From Desulfobacterales bacterium (GTDB taxonomy: Bacteria; Desulfobacterota; Desulfobacteria; Desulfobacterales; JAFDCJ01), in assembly GCA_030066155.1 (NCBI GenBank), contig JASJCE010000010.1:1-32880 (forward strand): a DNA stretch of 32,880 bases, given 5' to 3'. Shown here piece by piece: positions 8,346 through 15,666 of this stretch (positions are counted from its first letter, which is position 1; each line of letters starts with the position of its first letter). A program made the position numbers and the translations under genes. The notes below the pieces were generated by a model, which was given only the letters and a program-made list of their open reading frames with translations, was not told the DNA's origin and did not search any database.

Positions 8346-8541
8346 AAATGGATTCGCATTCCCCTTCTAATGACCTGTGGTTAGAAAAATGGATTGCAGA
8401 TATTCCTGCTGTTTCGGTAATGAAGGCGATTATAAAATTGATAGAATACCGCCATTATTCATTCTTCAAGCTTCAATATTCATTTCCAAGGGGCAGGAGT
8501 TAGAATCAGGTTAGGGAGATATCCTGCGCCAATGACTGCCC

Positions 8542-8570
8542 TTGATTTAAAAAAGGTTTTTCGATATAAG
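8542..8570 (+). promoter_or_regulatory. Sigma70-like promoter of the tolC-ftsEX-envC operon
   Basis: TTGATT (8542-8547), exactly 17 bp, then TATAAG (8565-8570). Matches are 4/6 and 5/6. Transcription starting near 8577 would give a leader of about 175 nt. Confidence 0.5.
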
Positions 8571-8624
8571 AAAGCCTCCACTTTATGGAAGAAGCCATTT
8601 ATAATGGGATTCAGCGGAGGCTTT
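8571..8624 (+). promoter_or_regulatory. Leader stem-loop of the tolC operon
   Basis: AAAGCCTCC (8571-8579) pairs perfectly with GGAGGCTTT (8616-8624) around a 36-nt loop that contains a smaller ATGG/CCAT hairpin. It lies directly after the -10 hexamer, so most of the stem would be at the very 5' end of the transcript. No T-run follows on the plus strand. On the minus strand it is followed by TTTCTTAT, so it could also act as a weak terminator or attenuator in that direction. Confidence 0.45.
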
Positions 8625-8750
8625 GAGCAAGGAAAACCGGAGACGGCACTCCCTGAACTCGCCACTTTCATATCAATAAACAAAGAGGGGGTCAATCCAT
8701 AATCAGACGGGTAAAAACGGCCGGTTCGGATTGATTGCAAAGAATCTAGA

Positions 8751-10094
8751 ATGATACGACCACGGATCTTCTCCATCGCTATCTGTTTAGTGCTGACGCT
8801 GACCTGCTCCCGGGTGGCCTCTTCCCAGAGTTTTGACCAGGAGATGGACCTGACGCAAACTATTTTAGCCGCCCTCAAGGCGAACCTGCGCCTGAAACAG
8901 TCACAGGATGATGTGGACGCCGCCCAGGCAAACCGCAGTGCCCGTGTAACCGATTTTTTCCCGACCTTGAATGCCAGATACGGCTATATCCGCCGGGACC
9001 AAGCACAAGTCCAGGCCCTCGGCATACCGGGAACCGGTGTTCAAAACGTCCTCATTAATCCAAAGGATGAATACAATTTTGTGACCTCTTTCAGCCAGCC
9101 GATATTCACCGGATTTGCCTTGCTCAATCGCTACAAAATTGCCGACATGGGGCTGGATGTGGCTGAATTAGTTGAAAAATTTACACGACAGGATGTGATT
9201 CTGGATGCCAAAAACGCCTATTATTCAGTGCTTAAGAACCAGAAGCTGGTGGATGTTGCCCGGGATCAAGTCAAGCAAATTGCCTCTCAAAAAGAAGTTT
9301 CCGAAAACATGTACCAGGTCGGCATGAGCCCGCTGAATGACCTGCTGCAGGATCAGGTTCGATTGGCCAATGCAAAACAGCGGTTGATTACGGCCCAGAA
9401 TAATTTGGAGATAACTAAATCCCAGTTCAACACGTTGCTGATTCGCCCGGTAAATGCCCCGGTTGTGATTCGGGACATCCTGGACTACACCCCCTTTGAA
9501 TACGATATTGACTATTGCCTGGCCCAGGCCGAGGACAATCGACTCGAAATCGAGGTCGCTGATCTCGAAGTTGAAATTGCCGAAAAAGATTATAATTTGT
9601 CCAAACAGAATTACTATCCATCAGTGGATCTGACCGGCACCTGGACCCGACGGGGGACCGACTGGGACGTTGACGGCGGGGAGGGAATCGGTGACAAGGA
9701 ATTTTGGGATATCCGCGCCACGGCAACCTGGGATTTCTGGGAATGGGGCCGCACCGCCTATGGCGTCCGCGAGAAGCTAAGCCGTCTTTCCCAGGCTAAA
9801 CATCGTAGAAAAGAAACTTTGGTTAATATTGATCTGGAAGTCAAAGAAGCCTATCTCAGGACCATTGAATCCGAAAAAAATATAATCACTGTCGAAAAAG
9901 CCATTGAACAGGCCAAGGAAAATCTGAGGATTACCGAGGAACGCTTCAGAGAGCAGGTATCCACCTCAACCGATGTGCTGGTGGCCCAGGCACTCCTGAC
10001 GGATACCGAGACCAATTATTTTAATGCGCTGTATGACTTCAAAATCGCCAAAGCCGTCCTGTATCGAGCGATCGGCGTGGATAATTATGAATGA
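8751..10094 (+). CDS. tolC: TolC-family outer membrane efflux protein
   Basis: 447 residues of the outer-membrane-factor family, usually 420-490 long. A signal peptide occupies about 1-25 (IFSIAICLVLTLTCSRVASS). Two OEP repeats follow, each with long heptad helices (for example QKLVDVARDQVKQIASQKEV and the C-terminal AKENLRITEERFREQVSTSTDV) and strand segments rich in aromatic residues (TATWDFWEWGRTAYG). Such trimers form a channel through the outer membrane and periplasm for efflux or type I secretion. No membrane fusion protein or RND/ABC exporter is adjacent. Instead its stop overlaps the start of ftsE (ATGA), so it is translationally coupled to a cell-division ABC system. No good Shine-Dalgarno sequence precedes its ATG. 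Confidence 0.9.
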   Translation: MIRPRIFSIAICLVLTLTCSRVASSQSFDQEMDLTQTILAALKANLRLKQSQDDVDAAQANRSARVTDFFPTLNARYGYIRRDQAQVQALGIPGTGVQNVLINPKDEYNFVTSFSQPIFTGFALLNRYKIADMGLDVAELVEKFTRQDVILDAKNAYYSVLKNQKLVDVARDQVKQIASQKEVSENMYQVGMSPLNDLLQDQVRLANAKQRLITAQNNLEITKSQFNTLLIRPVNAPVVIRDILDYTPFEYDIDYCLAQAEDNRLEIEVADLEVEIAEKDYNLSKQNYYPSVDLTGTWTRRGTDWDVDGGEGIGDKEFWDIRATATWDFWEWGRTAYGVREKLSRLSQAKHRRKETLVNIDLEVKEAYLRTIESEKNIITVEKAIEQAKENLRITEERFREQVSTSTDVLVAQALLTDTETNYFNALYDFKIAKAVLYRAIGVDNYE

Positions 10095-10807
10095 TGGACG
10101 CCGCCGAGAAGAGCTCTATCATCCGGATGTTTCACGTCCACTATAACTATGGCCCCAAGAAAGCCCTGATCGACATTACCCTCGACATCGCCAAAAACGA
10201 ATTTGTCTTTATCAGCGGTCCCAGCGGCGCCGGCAAAACCACGTTGTTAAAGCTGCTTTATCTGGGAGAAGTGGTATCCGAAGGACAAATACTGATTGAC
10301 GGCATCAACCTGGCCCGAATGTCCCGCAAACGCATTCCCCTTCTGAGACGAAAATTCGGCATCATCTTTCAGGATTATAAACTGATTCCCACCAAAAGCG
10401 TCTTCGACAATGTTTCACTGGTTTTGGAGGCAGCCGGCACCAGAAAGCGCATCATTAACAAGAAAGTCCGGAGTGTGCTGCGGTTGGTGGGCATGGAGGA
10501 TCGGATAAATTCTTACCCGCCCAGTCTGTCGGGTGGAGAGCAGCAGCGGATAGCCGTTGCCAGAGCAATTGTCGGGGACCCGCAAATCATCCTGGCCGAT
10601 GAGCCCACCGGAAGTCTGGACGATGAATCCGCCGAAATCATTCTCGATCTTCTTCGAGGTGTGCACATTCGTGGGGCGACGGTTATCATCGCAACCCACG
10701 ACAAGGCATTGATGCGCAGGACCGGCGGGCATATTCTGCATCTTCAACAGGGCCGATTAGAGACATCGGTCTATTTAGAAAAGCAGTATGATGACGCTAT
10801 TTTTTAA
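10091..10807 (+). CDS. ftsE: Cell-division ATP-binding protein FtsE
   Basis: 238 residues. Walker A GPSGAGKTT (about 44-52), Q-loop in IIFQDYKLIPTKSVFDN, the ABC signature LSGGEQQRIAVARAI (about 145), Walker B IILADEPTGSLD and the switch His in IIATHDKA are all present. The QDYKL and DEPTGSLD details are characteristic of FtsE. With FtsX it forms an inner-membrane complex at the division site that relays ATP hydrolysis to a periplasmic murein-hydrolase activator. Two candidate ATGs lie at 10091 and 10094 in an ATGATG, the first overlapping the tolC stop by 4 bp. Its 3' end overlaps ftsX by 20 bp. Confidence 0.95.
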   Translation: MMDAAEKSSIIRMFHVHYNYGPKKALIDITLDIAKNEFVFISGPSGAGKTTLLKLLYLGEVVSEGQILIDGINLARMSRKRIPLLRRKFGIIFQDYKLIPTKSVFDNVSLVLEAAGTRKRIINKKVRSVLRLVGMEDRINSYPPSLSGGEQQRIAVARAIVGDPQIILADEPTGSLDDESAEIILDLLRGVHIRGATVIIATHDKALMRRTGGHILHLQQGRLETSVYLEKQYDDAIF

Positions 10808-11669
10808 ACGTGCCATAGATGATATTTTCAAAAATAGCTTCCTGAACCTGGTCTCCGTCATCACGATCTCGTTGTCAATTCTGATAACCAGTGCCTTTAT
10901 CCTTTTATTTATCAATACCGACGACATTATCAATTCCTGGAAGCACGGCCTGCGTATCATGGCCTACCTGAAACCGCAGCTCAATCATACTGAAAAGGAT
11001 TTTCTCAAACAGAGCATCCAAACCCTGGACGGCGTCCAAAGTGTGCGGTTTATTCCGAAAGACGAGGCTTTGCGTCTGCTTAAAACCCAGATGGCGAATC
11101 AGGCGTCGGTGCTCGAAAATCTTACTGAAAATCCCCTTCCCGATAGCTTTGAAATCAGCATGACGGCAGATATAGAAAGTTGGCAGCGCATTGCTTCATT
11201 GGCCACTCAAATTGACGGTCTGGCAAATGTTGATGAAGTTGAATACGGTCAGCGCTGGATCGGGCGGTTTATCACCATATTTAATTTGTTCCGAATGGCA
11301 GGTTATGCCATGGGGACGCTCTTTTTCGTTGCGGCCATTTTCATCGTTGCCAACACAATTCGACTCGTGATTTACTCCAGACGGGAAGAAGTTGAAATTA
11401 TGCGGCTGGTCGGCGCCACCGACAGTTTCATCAAAATTCCCTTTTATATCGTAGGACTTATCCAGGGGGCGCTGGGGGCCGCAATTGGAACCGGGTTGCT
11501 TTATCTGCTGTTTTCTCTGATGTCCGTCAATGTTGAGCAGGAATTTTTGCCGGGGCTTTTTCGCCTGAAATTCATACCGCCGTCCATTCTGGGCGCAATC
11601 CTTATCGGCAGTATGCTGGTGGGATGGCTGGGCTGTTATATTTCACTGAAACAATTTTTAAAGACCTGA
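10788..11669 (+). CDS. ftsX: Cell-division protein FtsX
   Basis: 293 residues, near the 290-350 typical of FtsX. One transmembrane helix lies near 20-42 (NLVSVITISLSILITSAFILLF). A periplasmic domain of about 110 residues follows, with the KDEALRLLK and LPDSFEISM motifs common to FtsX extracellular domains. Three more helices follow near 170-290 (MGTLFFVAAIFIVANTIRLVIY, VGLIQGALGAAIGTGLLYLLF and the C-terminal one). The SRREEVEIMRLVGATDSFI segment is the FtsX/MacB-type cytoplasmic coupling helix. It has an ATGATG start inside the end of ftsE, so it is coupled to it. Its periplasmic domain is the expected docking site for the EnvC product encoded next. Confidence 0.94.
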   Translation: MMTLFFKRAIDDIFKNSFLNLVSVITISLSILITSAFILLFINTDDIINSWKHGLRIMAYLKPQLNHTEKDFLKQSIQTLDGVQSVRFIPKDEALRLLKTQMANQASVLENLTENPLPDSFEISMTADIESWQRIASLATQIDGLANVDEVEYGQRWIGRFITIFNLFRMAGYAMGTLFFVAAIFIVANTIRLVIYSRREEVEIMRLVGATDSFIKIPFYIVGLIQGALGAAIGTGLLYLLFSLMSVNVEQEFLPGLFRLKFIPPSILGAILIGSMLVGWLGCYISLKQFLKT

Positions 11670-11681
11670 ATTTGAAAGATG

Positions 11682-11718
11682 ACTAAAATGAGCTAAAATA
11701 TACTAAAATGGTTAAAAT
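11682..11718. repeat. Phased TAAAAT tract repeat upstream of envC
   Basis: TAAAAT occurs at 11684, 11694, 11704 and 11713, that is at 10, 10 and 9 bp spacing, inside a tandem decamer of the ACTAAAATGA type. One A-tract per helical turn is the arrangement known to bend DNA. It lies immediately upstream of the candidate envC promoter. Confidence 0.7.
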
Positions 11719-11746
11719 TGAGGTATCATTTCGCTCTATCCATAAA
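11718..11746 (+). promoter_or_regulatory. Candidate internal promoter for envC
   Basis: TTGAGG (11718-11723), 17 bp, then CATAAA (11741-11746), each about 4/6. The phased A-tracts directly upstream could act like an UP element or a bend. This would let envC-ctpA-yibQ be transcribed apart from tolC-ftsEX. Confidence 0.35.
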
Positions 11747-11771
11747 TCTTTTCATCGCAATCTAAACTGCA

Positions 11772-12980
11772 ATGGCCAACCCTACCAAACACACTTTTTC
11801 TACTATATTGCTTCTGATAGCCTGTTTATTGCCTTTGGCCGGTGCAGCCGACAACGAGTCATTAAAGCAGCCGGGCAGTTCTCGCTCACGGATTGAAAAC
11901 TATAAAGAACGCCAAAAAAATCTGCGCCGCGAAATCGAAATGGGCCGGCAGGAAGTAAAATCATTTACCCGCCGGGAGCGGGAAATTATCATGCGCCTGA
12001 ATCGGGTGGAACAGGCTCTCAATAAAAGCAGAATGCGGGTTGCCGCGCTGCAAAAAGAAATTAAGGCACTGGACGCCAGGATATTGCAGGAATCGGAGGC
12101 GTCAAAGCAGTTGAAGCAACAGATTCAGGCCAATCAAGAACATGTCGCTCGACGACTCGTCGCCCTGTATAAAATGAACCGGCTGGGTAAATTCCATGTG
12201 CTGGCATCCGCCGGATCAATGCAGGAATTTATTTTGCGCCAGTCTGCCCTTGGTCGTATCCTGGCCCGGGACGAGACGACGCGTCGGGAATTGGTGCACC
12301 AACAAACCACTCTCCGGGGATTGTTGGCCAGTCTGGAATCCGACAAAACCCGCCGAAAAGAAAGTGCTGCCGAGTATCAATCCCAGATCCGGTCAATGTC
12401 ACGGGATCGGTCCATGCGAAAAAGACTGCTGGCCGATATTCGCAGTCAAAAGGCGTTGGAACTGGCAGCCATCGAAGCCTTGACCCAGGCAGCCAACGAT
12501 TTGGACAGCGAGATTGAATCGCTCAGCAAACGAAAGAAGCTGATCGATCCCGAAAAAAATGGGGTTCAATTAACCTTTTCGGCCTATAAAGGCTTGCTTA
12601 TCATGCCTGTAAAAGGTAGAATAGTGCATTTATTCGGACCCTATAAAAATAAGAAGTACAATGTCACCAATTTTCGCAGCGGCATTGACATCAGAGCAGA
12701 GAAAGGAGAGCCCATACGAGCTGTTTTTAAAGGCCGGGTCATTTATTCAAGCTGGTTTAAAGGCTATGGCAATATGATAATCATTGATCACGGCAAAAAT
12801 TATTACACCATTTACGCACACCTGGAAGAGACCTTTAAATCCAAGGGCGATACCGTTGAAACCCGAGAGGTCATAGCGACGGTGGGCGACACCGGCTCGC
12901 TGGAAGGGGCGAAGTTATATTTCGAAGTGCGGCATCATGGCAAACCGCAAAATCCACTTGAGTGGCTAAAAAAAGGGTGA
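11772..12980 (+). CDS. envC: EnvC-like murein hydrolase activator (degenerate LytM/M23)
   Basis: 402 residues. A signal peptide spans about 1-25 (STILLLIACLLPLAGAA), then about 230 residues of coiled coil (RIENYKERQKNLRREIEMGR onward), then a C-terminal LytM fold from about 275. The metal ligands of active M23 enzymes are missing: the usual HxGxDI is RSGIDI, and the HLHFEVR triad is KLYFEVR. This pattern is as in E. coli EnvC, which does not cut murein but activates periplasmic amidases when released by FtsEX. It lies 102 bp after ftsX. The ATG at 11772 gives a clean signal peptide, though no Shine-Dalgarno sequence is visible. The next gene, ctpA, follows 141 bp later. Confidence 0.9.
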   Translation: MANPTKHTFSTILLLIACLLPLAGAADNESLKQPGSSRSRIENYKERQKNLRREIEMGRQEVKSFTRREREIIMRLNRVEQALNKSRMRVAALQKEIKALDARILQESEASKQLKQQIQANQEHVARRLVALYKMNRLGKFHVLASAGSMQEFILRQSALGRILARDETTRRELVHQQTTLRGLLASLESDKTRRKESAAEYQSQIRSMSRDRSMRKRLLADIRSQKALELAAIEALTQAANDLDSEIESLSKRKKLIDPEKNGVQLTFSAYKGLLIMPVKGRIVHLFGPYKNKKYNVTNFRSGIDIRAEKGEPIRAVFKGRVIYSSWFKGYGNMIIIDHGKNYYTIYAHLEETFKSKGDTVETREVIATVGDTGSLEGAKLYFEVRHHGKPQNPLEWLKKG

Positions 12981-13121
12981 AGGATCGGCCGGAAAGACAT
13001 TAAGTTAAGCGTGTTCCATTTTTCCTCGGCATTTATTACCAGCACGGCCAATTTTACCCAAACTGACTCAAGAACTCGAGTTTTCATTGTTAGAATAAAT
13101 ATCGCTAGAAGGAGTTAATAC

Positions 13122-14489
13122 ATGAGGAGCAATAAAACACGGCATGTAAAACTATGGCTGCTGATGGTAATCGCCGTTGTTTTCTGGACAATTGGCACCG
13201 GGTTTAATCGTGATCTGGCAGCCAAGAGTGAAGAGGCATACGAAGAGTTAAAAGTGTTCTCCGACGTGATCGAATTAATCGAGCGGGAATACGTCGATGA
13301 GGTCGATACCAAGGAATTGATTCAAAAGGCGATCCAGGGGATGGTTCAGAGCCTGGATCCCCACTCGGCGTTGTTGCCGTTGGATGCGTATGAAGATCTT
13401 CAGATTGATACGAAAGGGAAATTCACCGGCATCGGAATCCATATTACGATGCAGGACGGCTTCGTTACCGTAATTTCCCCTATTGAGGACACTCCGGCGT
13501 ACAAAGCCGGAATAAAAGCACGTGATCGAATCATCAAAGTCGACGGGAATCCGGCCAAGGATCTCAGAGAAGCCGTAAACATGATGCGGGGGCCGAAGGG
13601 AACCAAAGTCGTCGTCACCATTCTCAGGGAAGGTGTCAAGAAGCCGCTCGATTTTGAATTGATCCGAGATGTCATTCCAATTCAGAGCGTTAAACAGATT
13701 ACTCTGGAGCCGGGGTATGGCTACATACGATTATCCAACTTTACCGGAACCACGACCAACGAAATGGAACAGGCGCTGGAAAAACTGGAAGACATGGAGA
13801 TCCCTTTAAAAGGGTTGATCCTGGATCTTCGCAACAATGGCGGCGGGTTGTTGAATCAGTCCATAAAAGTCGCCGACCTTTTCCTGGATGACGGTAAAAT
13901 ATTATCCATCAAAGGTCGCAACAAAAAAAATACCAAAGTTTTCAAGGCATCCGGGTCCGATGTTAAACGGGATTATCCGATGGTGGTGTTGATCAACGGC
14001 GGCAGCGCGAGTGCTTCTGAGATTGTGGCTGGTGCCCTGCAGGATCACAAACGGGCATTAATCCTGGGGACGACATCCTTCGGCAAAGGATCGGTACAGA
14101 CCGTGGAAACCCTGAGGGATGGTTCGGGACTGAAGCTGACGATTGCCAGATACTACACCCCCAATGATCGGTCAATCCAGGCCAAAGGTATCGAGCCGGA
14201 CATATACCTGAAACTAAGGCGGCTGGATCCAAAGGAATTGGCGCAAAAAGAAGAGGGCTTGCTCAAGGAAAAAGACCTGGATAACCATCTTGAAGCCGAA
14301 CCGAATTCCAAGAGGCGGCAGGATGATGAGGCGGTAGACAAGGAAAAAAGCGAGCAGGAAGACAGGATGCGAGAAGCCGAACTGAGAATCGGACCGCTGA
14401 CAGTTGAAGCACTGAAATTCGACAATCAGGTGGTGCGGGCCCTGGAAATGCTGAGGGGTTATGAAATATTAAAAAACCTGAAAGGCTAA
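13122..14489 (+). CDS. ctpA: C-terminal processing peptidase, S41 family (CtpA)
   Basis: 455 residues. An N-terminal signal/anchor helix lies near 9-28 (VKLWLLMVIAVVFWTIGTGF), an N-terminal cap carries DPHSALL, a PDZ domain spans about 95-185 (GIGIHI and AGIKARDRIIKVDG), and the tail-specific protease core follows. The Ser-Lys dyad is visible as Ser297 in GGSASASE and Lys322 in TTSFGKGS, 25 residues apart as in CtpB. From about 380 it has a charged Glu/Lys-rich tail. The protease works in the periplasm on protein C-termini; murein hydrolases and their adaptors are known substrates of this class. AGAAGGAG 7 nt before the ATG is a strong ribosome binding site. Placement between envC and yibQ is a common proteobacterial order. 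Confidence 0.93.
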   Translation: MRSNKTRHVKLWLLMVIAVVFWTIGTGFNRDLAAKSEEAYEELKVFSDVIELIEREYVDEVDTKELIQKAIQGMVQSLDPHSALLPLDAYEDLQIDTKGKFTGIGIHITMQDGFVTVISPIEDTPAYKAGIKARDRIIKVDGNPAKDLREAVNMMRGPKGTKVVVTILREGVKKPLDFELIRDVIPIQSVKQITLEPGYGYIRLSNFTGTTTNEMEQALEKLEDMEIPLKGLILDLRNNGGGLLNQSIKVADLFLDDGKILSIKGRNKKNTKVFKASGSDVKRDYPMVVLINGGSASASEIVAGALQDHKRALILGTTSFGKGSVQTVETLRDGSGLKLTIARYYTPNDRSIQAKGIEPDIYLKLRRLDPKELAQKEEGLLKEKDLDNHLEAEPNSKRRQDDEAVDKEKSEQEDRMREAELRIGPLTVEALKFDNQVVRALEMLRGYEILKNLKG

Positions 14490-14495
14490 ATCTGG

Positions 14496-14530
14496 GCAAG
14501 TTGTTCCCTCTCATAGCGGGAGCAACTTGC
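14496..14530 (+). promoter_or_regulatory. Intercistronic 13-bp hairpin between ctpA and yibQ
   Basis: GCAAGTTGTTCCC (14496-14508) pairs with GGGAGCAACTTGC (14518-14530), with one G-U pair and a 9-nt loop. No T-run follows, so it is unlikely to be an intrinsic terminator. It ends 13 nt before the yibQ ATG and occupies the place where a ribosome binding site would sit. It is more likely an mRNA-stabilising or translation-tuning structure. Confidence 0.6.
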
Positions 14531-14543
14531 ATCTTATCCGTAT

Positions 14544-15542
14544 ATGGCTAAAAGAAAAACCACCCGCAAAAAGAAAAACCGCAAAAAATCCAGCCGACAC
14601 CAGATATTCAAAAGTTCCCTATTGAAAGCTTTTGCGGGCGTGGCGTGCCTGTTCGTTCTGGTTCTGGCCGCCGGTGTCGTGGCGCACTTTCTGATAAAGC
14701 AGCAGAAAACATCATCCCCAGACGTATCTTCCCCTCAACCGCCACCGGCTCCGCCAAAACCGACTGCTAAAGCGCCACCCTTTGAAGTTTATCCCCGGAA
14801 TGAGATCCCTGCCCCCCAAAAACCGCAAATGCGGCCAAAGCCGAAAGAATTGCCGCCTACTGTGAAGAAGAAATTACCGCTGGTCGCGATTATTATTGAT
14901 GACCTCGGTTATGACAAAAAAATAGCTGCAAAACTCGGATCGCTGAATGCTAATATAACATTTTCGATTCTGCCTCACAGCCCCTATCAGCTTAGTATTG
15001 CCCGGATGTCGAGGGAAAAAGGGATTGAAACCATGCTTCATCTGCCGATGGAACCGGTTGAATATCCGAACGTCGATCCGGGTCCCGGCGCACTGCTGAC
15101 GTCGATGTCTCCGGATGAATTGATCGGTCAGCTCAAGGATAATCTGAAAACACTGCCGGATGTGAAAGGCGTCAACAATCACATGGGTTCCAGGATGACG
15201 ACTGAGTCCGGTCACCTGTACCAGATCTTTTCAATATTAAAAAAGAGAAATCTCTATTTTGTCGATAGCCGGACCTCCGCCCAGACGCTGTGCAAACCCT
15301 CGGCGCGTCTGTTTCAAATCCCGTTTGCACAGCGGGATATTTTTCTGGATCATCGGCAGGATGCTGATTTTATCCGGAAGCAGATTAGCGGATTGATCCG
15401 AATTGCGCGACACAATGGTTATGCAGTCGCAATCGGCCACCCGAATTTCACCACCTATCAGGTTCTGCGCGAAATGATGCCCGCATTGCAAAACGCGGTT
15501 GAGTTGGTCCCGGCCAGCAAAATTGTAAAACCCATCGGATGA
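14544..15542 (+). CDS. yibQ: Divergent polysaccharide deacetylase (YibQ/DUF610)
   Basis: 332 residues. A Lys/Arg-rich N-terminus is followed by one transmembrane segment near 30-50 (AFAGVACLFVLVLAAGVVAHFLI). A Pro/Lys-rich periplasmic linker runs to about 110, then the divergent polysaccharide deacetylase domain (AIIIDDLGYDKKIAAKL, FSILPHSPY, ETMLHLPMEPVEYP, VNNHMGSRMT, FVDSRTSAQT, AVAIGHPNFTT). The family keeps a TIM-barrel-like NodB fold and has been linked to envelope glycan metabolism; the substrate is not established. Gene order behind envC and ctpA matches other proteobacteria. No Shine-Dalgarno sequence is seen because the 14496-14530 hairpin occupies that position. Confidence 0.88.
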   Translation: MAKRKTTRKKKNRKKSSRHQIFKSSLLKAFAGVACLFVLVLAAGVVAHFLIKQQKTSSPDVSSPQPPPAPPKPTAKAPPFEVYPRNEIPAPQKPQMRPKPKELPPTVKKKLPLVAIIIDDLGYDKKIAAKLGSLNANITFSILPHSPYQLSIARMSREKGIETMLHLPMEPVEYPNVDPGPGALLTSMSPDELIGQLKDNLKTLPDVKGVNNHMGSRMTTESGHLYQIFSILKKRNLYFVDSRTSAQTLCKPSARLFQIPFAQRDIFLDHRQDADFIRKQISGLIRIARHNGYAVAIGHPNFTTYQVLREMMPALQNAVELVPASKIVKPIG

Positions 15543-15568
15543 GGCCTGATTCGATATTAGTTCCAGAC

Positions 15569-15597
15569 TTGACATAAGCTTTTGAGTTTTTTATTAT
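15569..15597 (+). promoter_or_regulatory. Strong sigma70-like promoter for the hybrid kinase gene
   Basis: TTGACA (15569-15574, 6/6), a 17-bp spacer and TATTAT (15592-15597, 5/6) lie 70 bp before the kinase start. It is the best promoter match in the window. It separates the kinase from the tolC-yibQ operon. Confidence 0.65.
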
Positions 15598-15666
15598 TTT
15601 TGGAGGCCAATTGGTAATATCGCCCTCCGCAAATCAATATTCAGCGTTGGGTACGGATAATGGAAA

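Larger units (their letters stand above)
8346..8750. promoter_or_regulatory. 405-bp divergent intergenic region, pyrE to tolC
   Basis: Holds a good sigma70-like promoter for the tolC operon (8542-8570), a stem-loop immediately downstream of it (8571-8624), and about 125 nt of leader to the tolC ATG. I see no convincing gene. The minus ORF at 8480-8878 has no motifs and overlaps the tolC signal peptide region. Confidence 0.55.

Noticed and set aside
8480-8878. 132-residue minus-strand ORF upstream of tolC
   Set aside because: Covers the tolC promoter, leader and signal peptide; composition and lack of motifs argue against a gene.
11708-11896. 62-residue ORF overlapping the start of envC
   Set aside because: It overlaps the envC signal peptide in another frame, has no motifs, and its start lies in the TAAAAT repeat.
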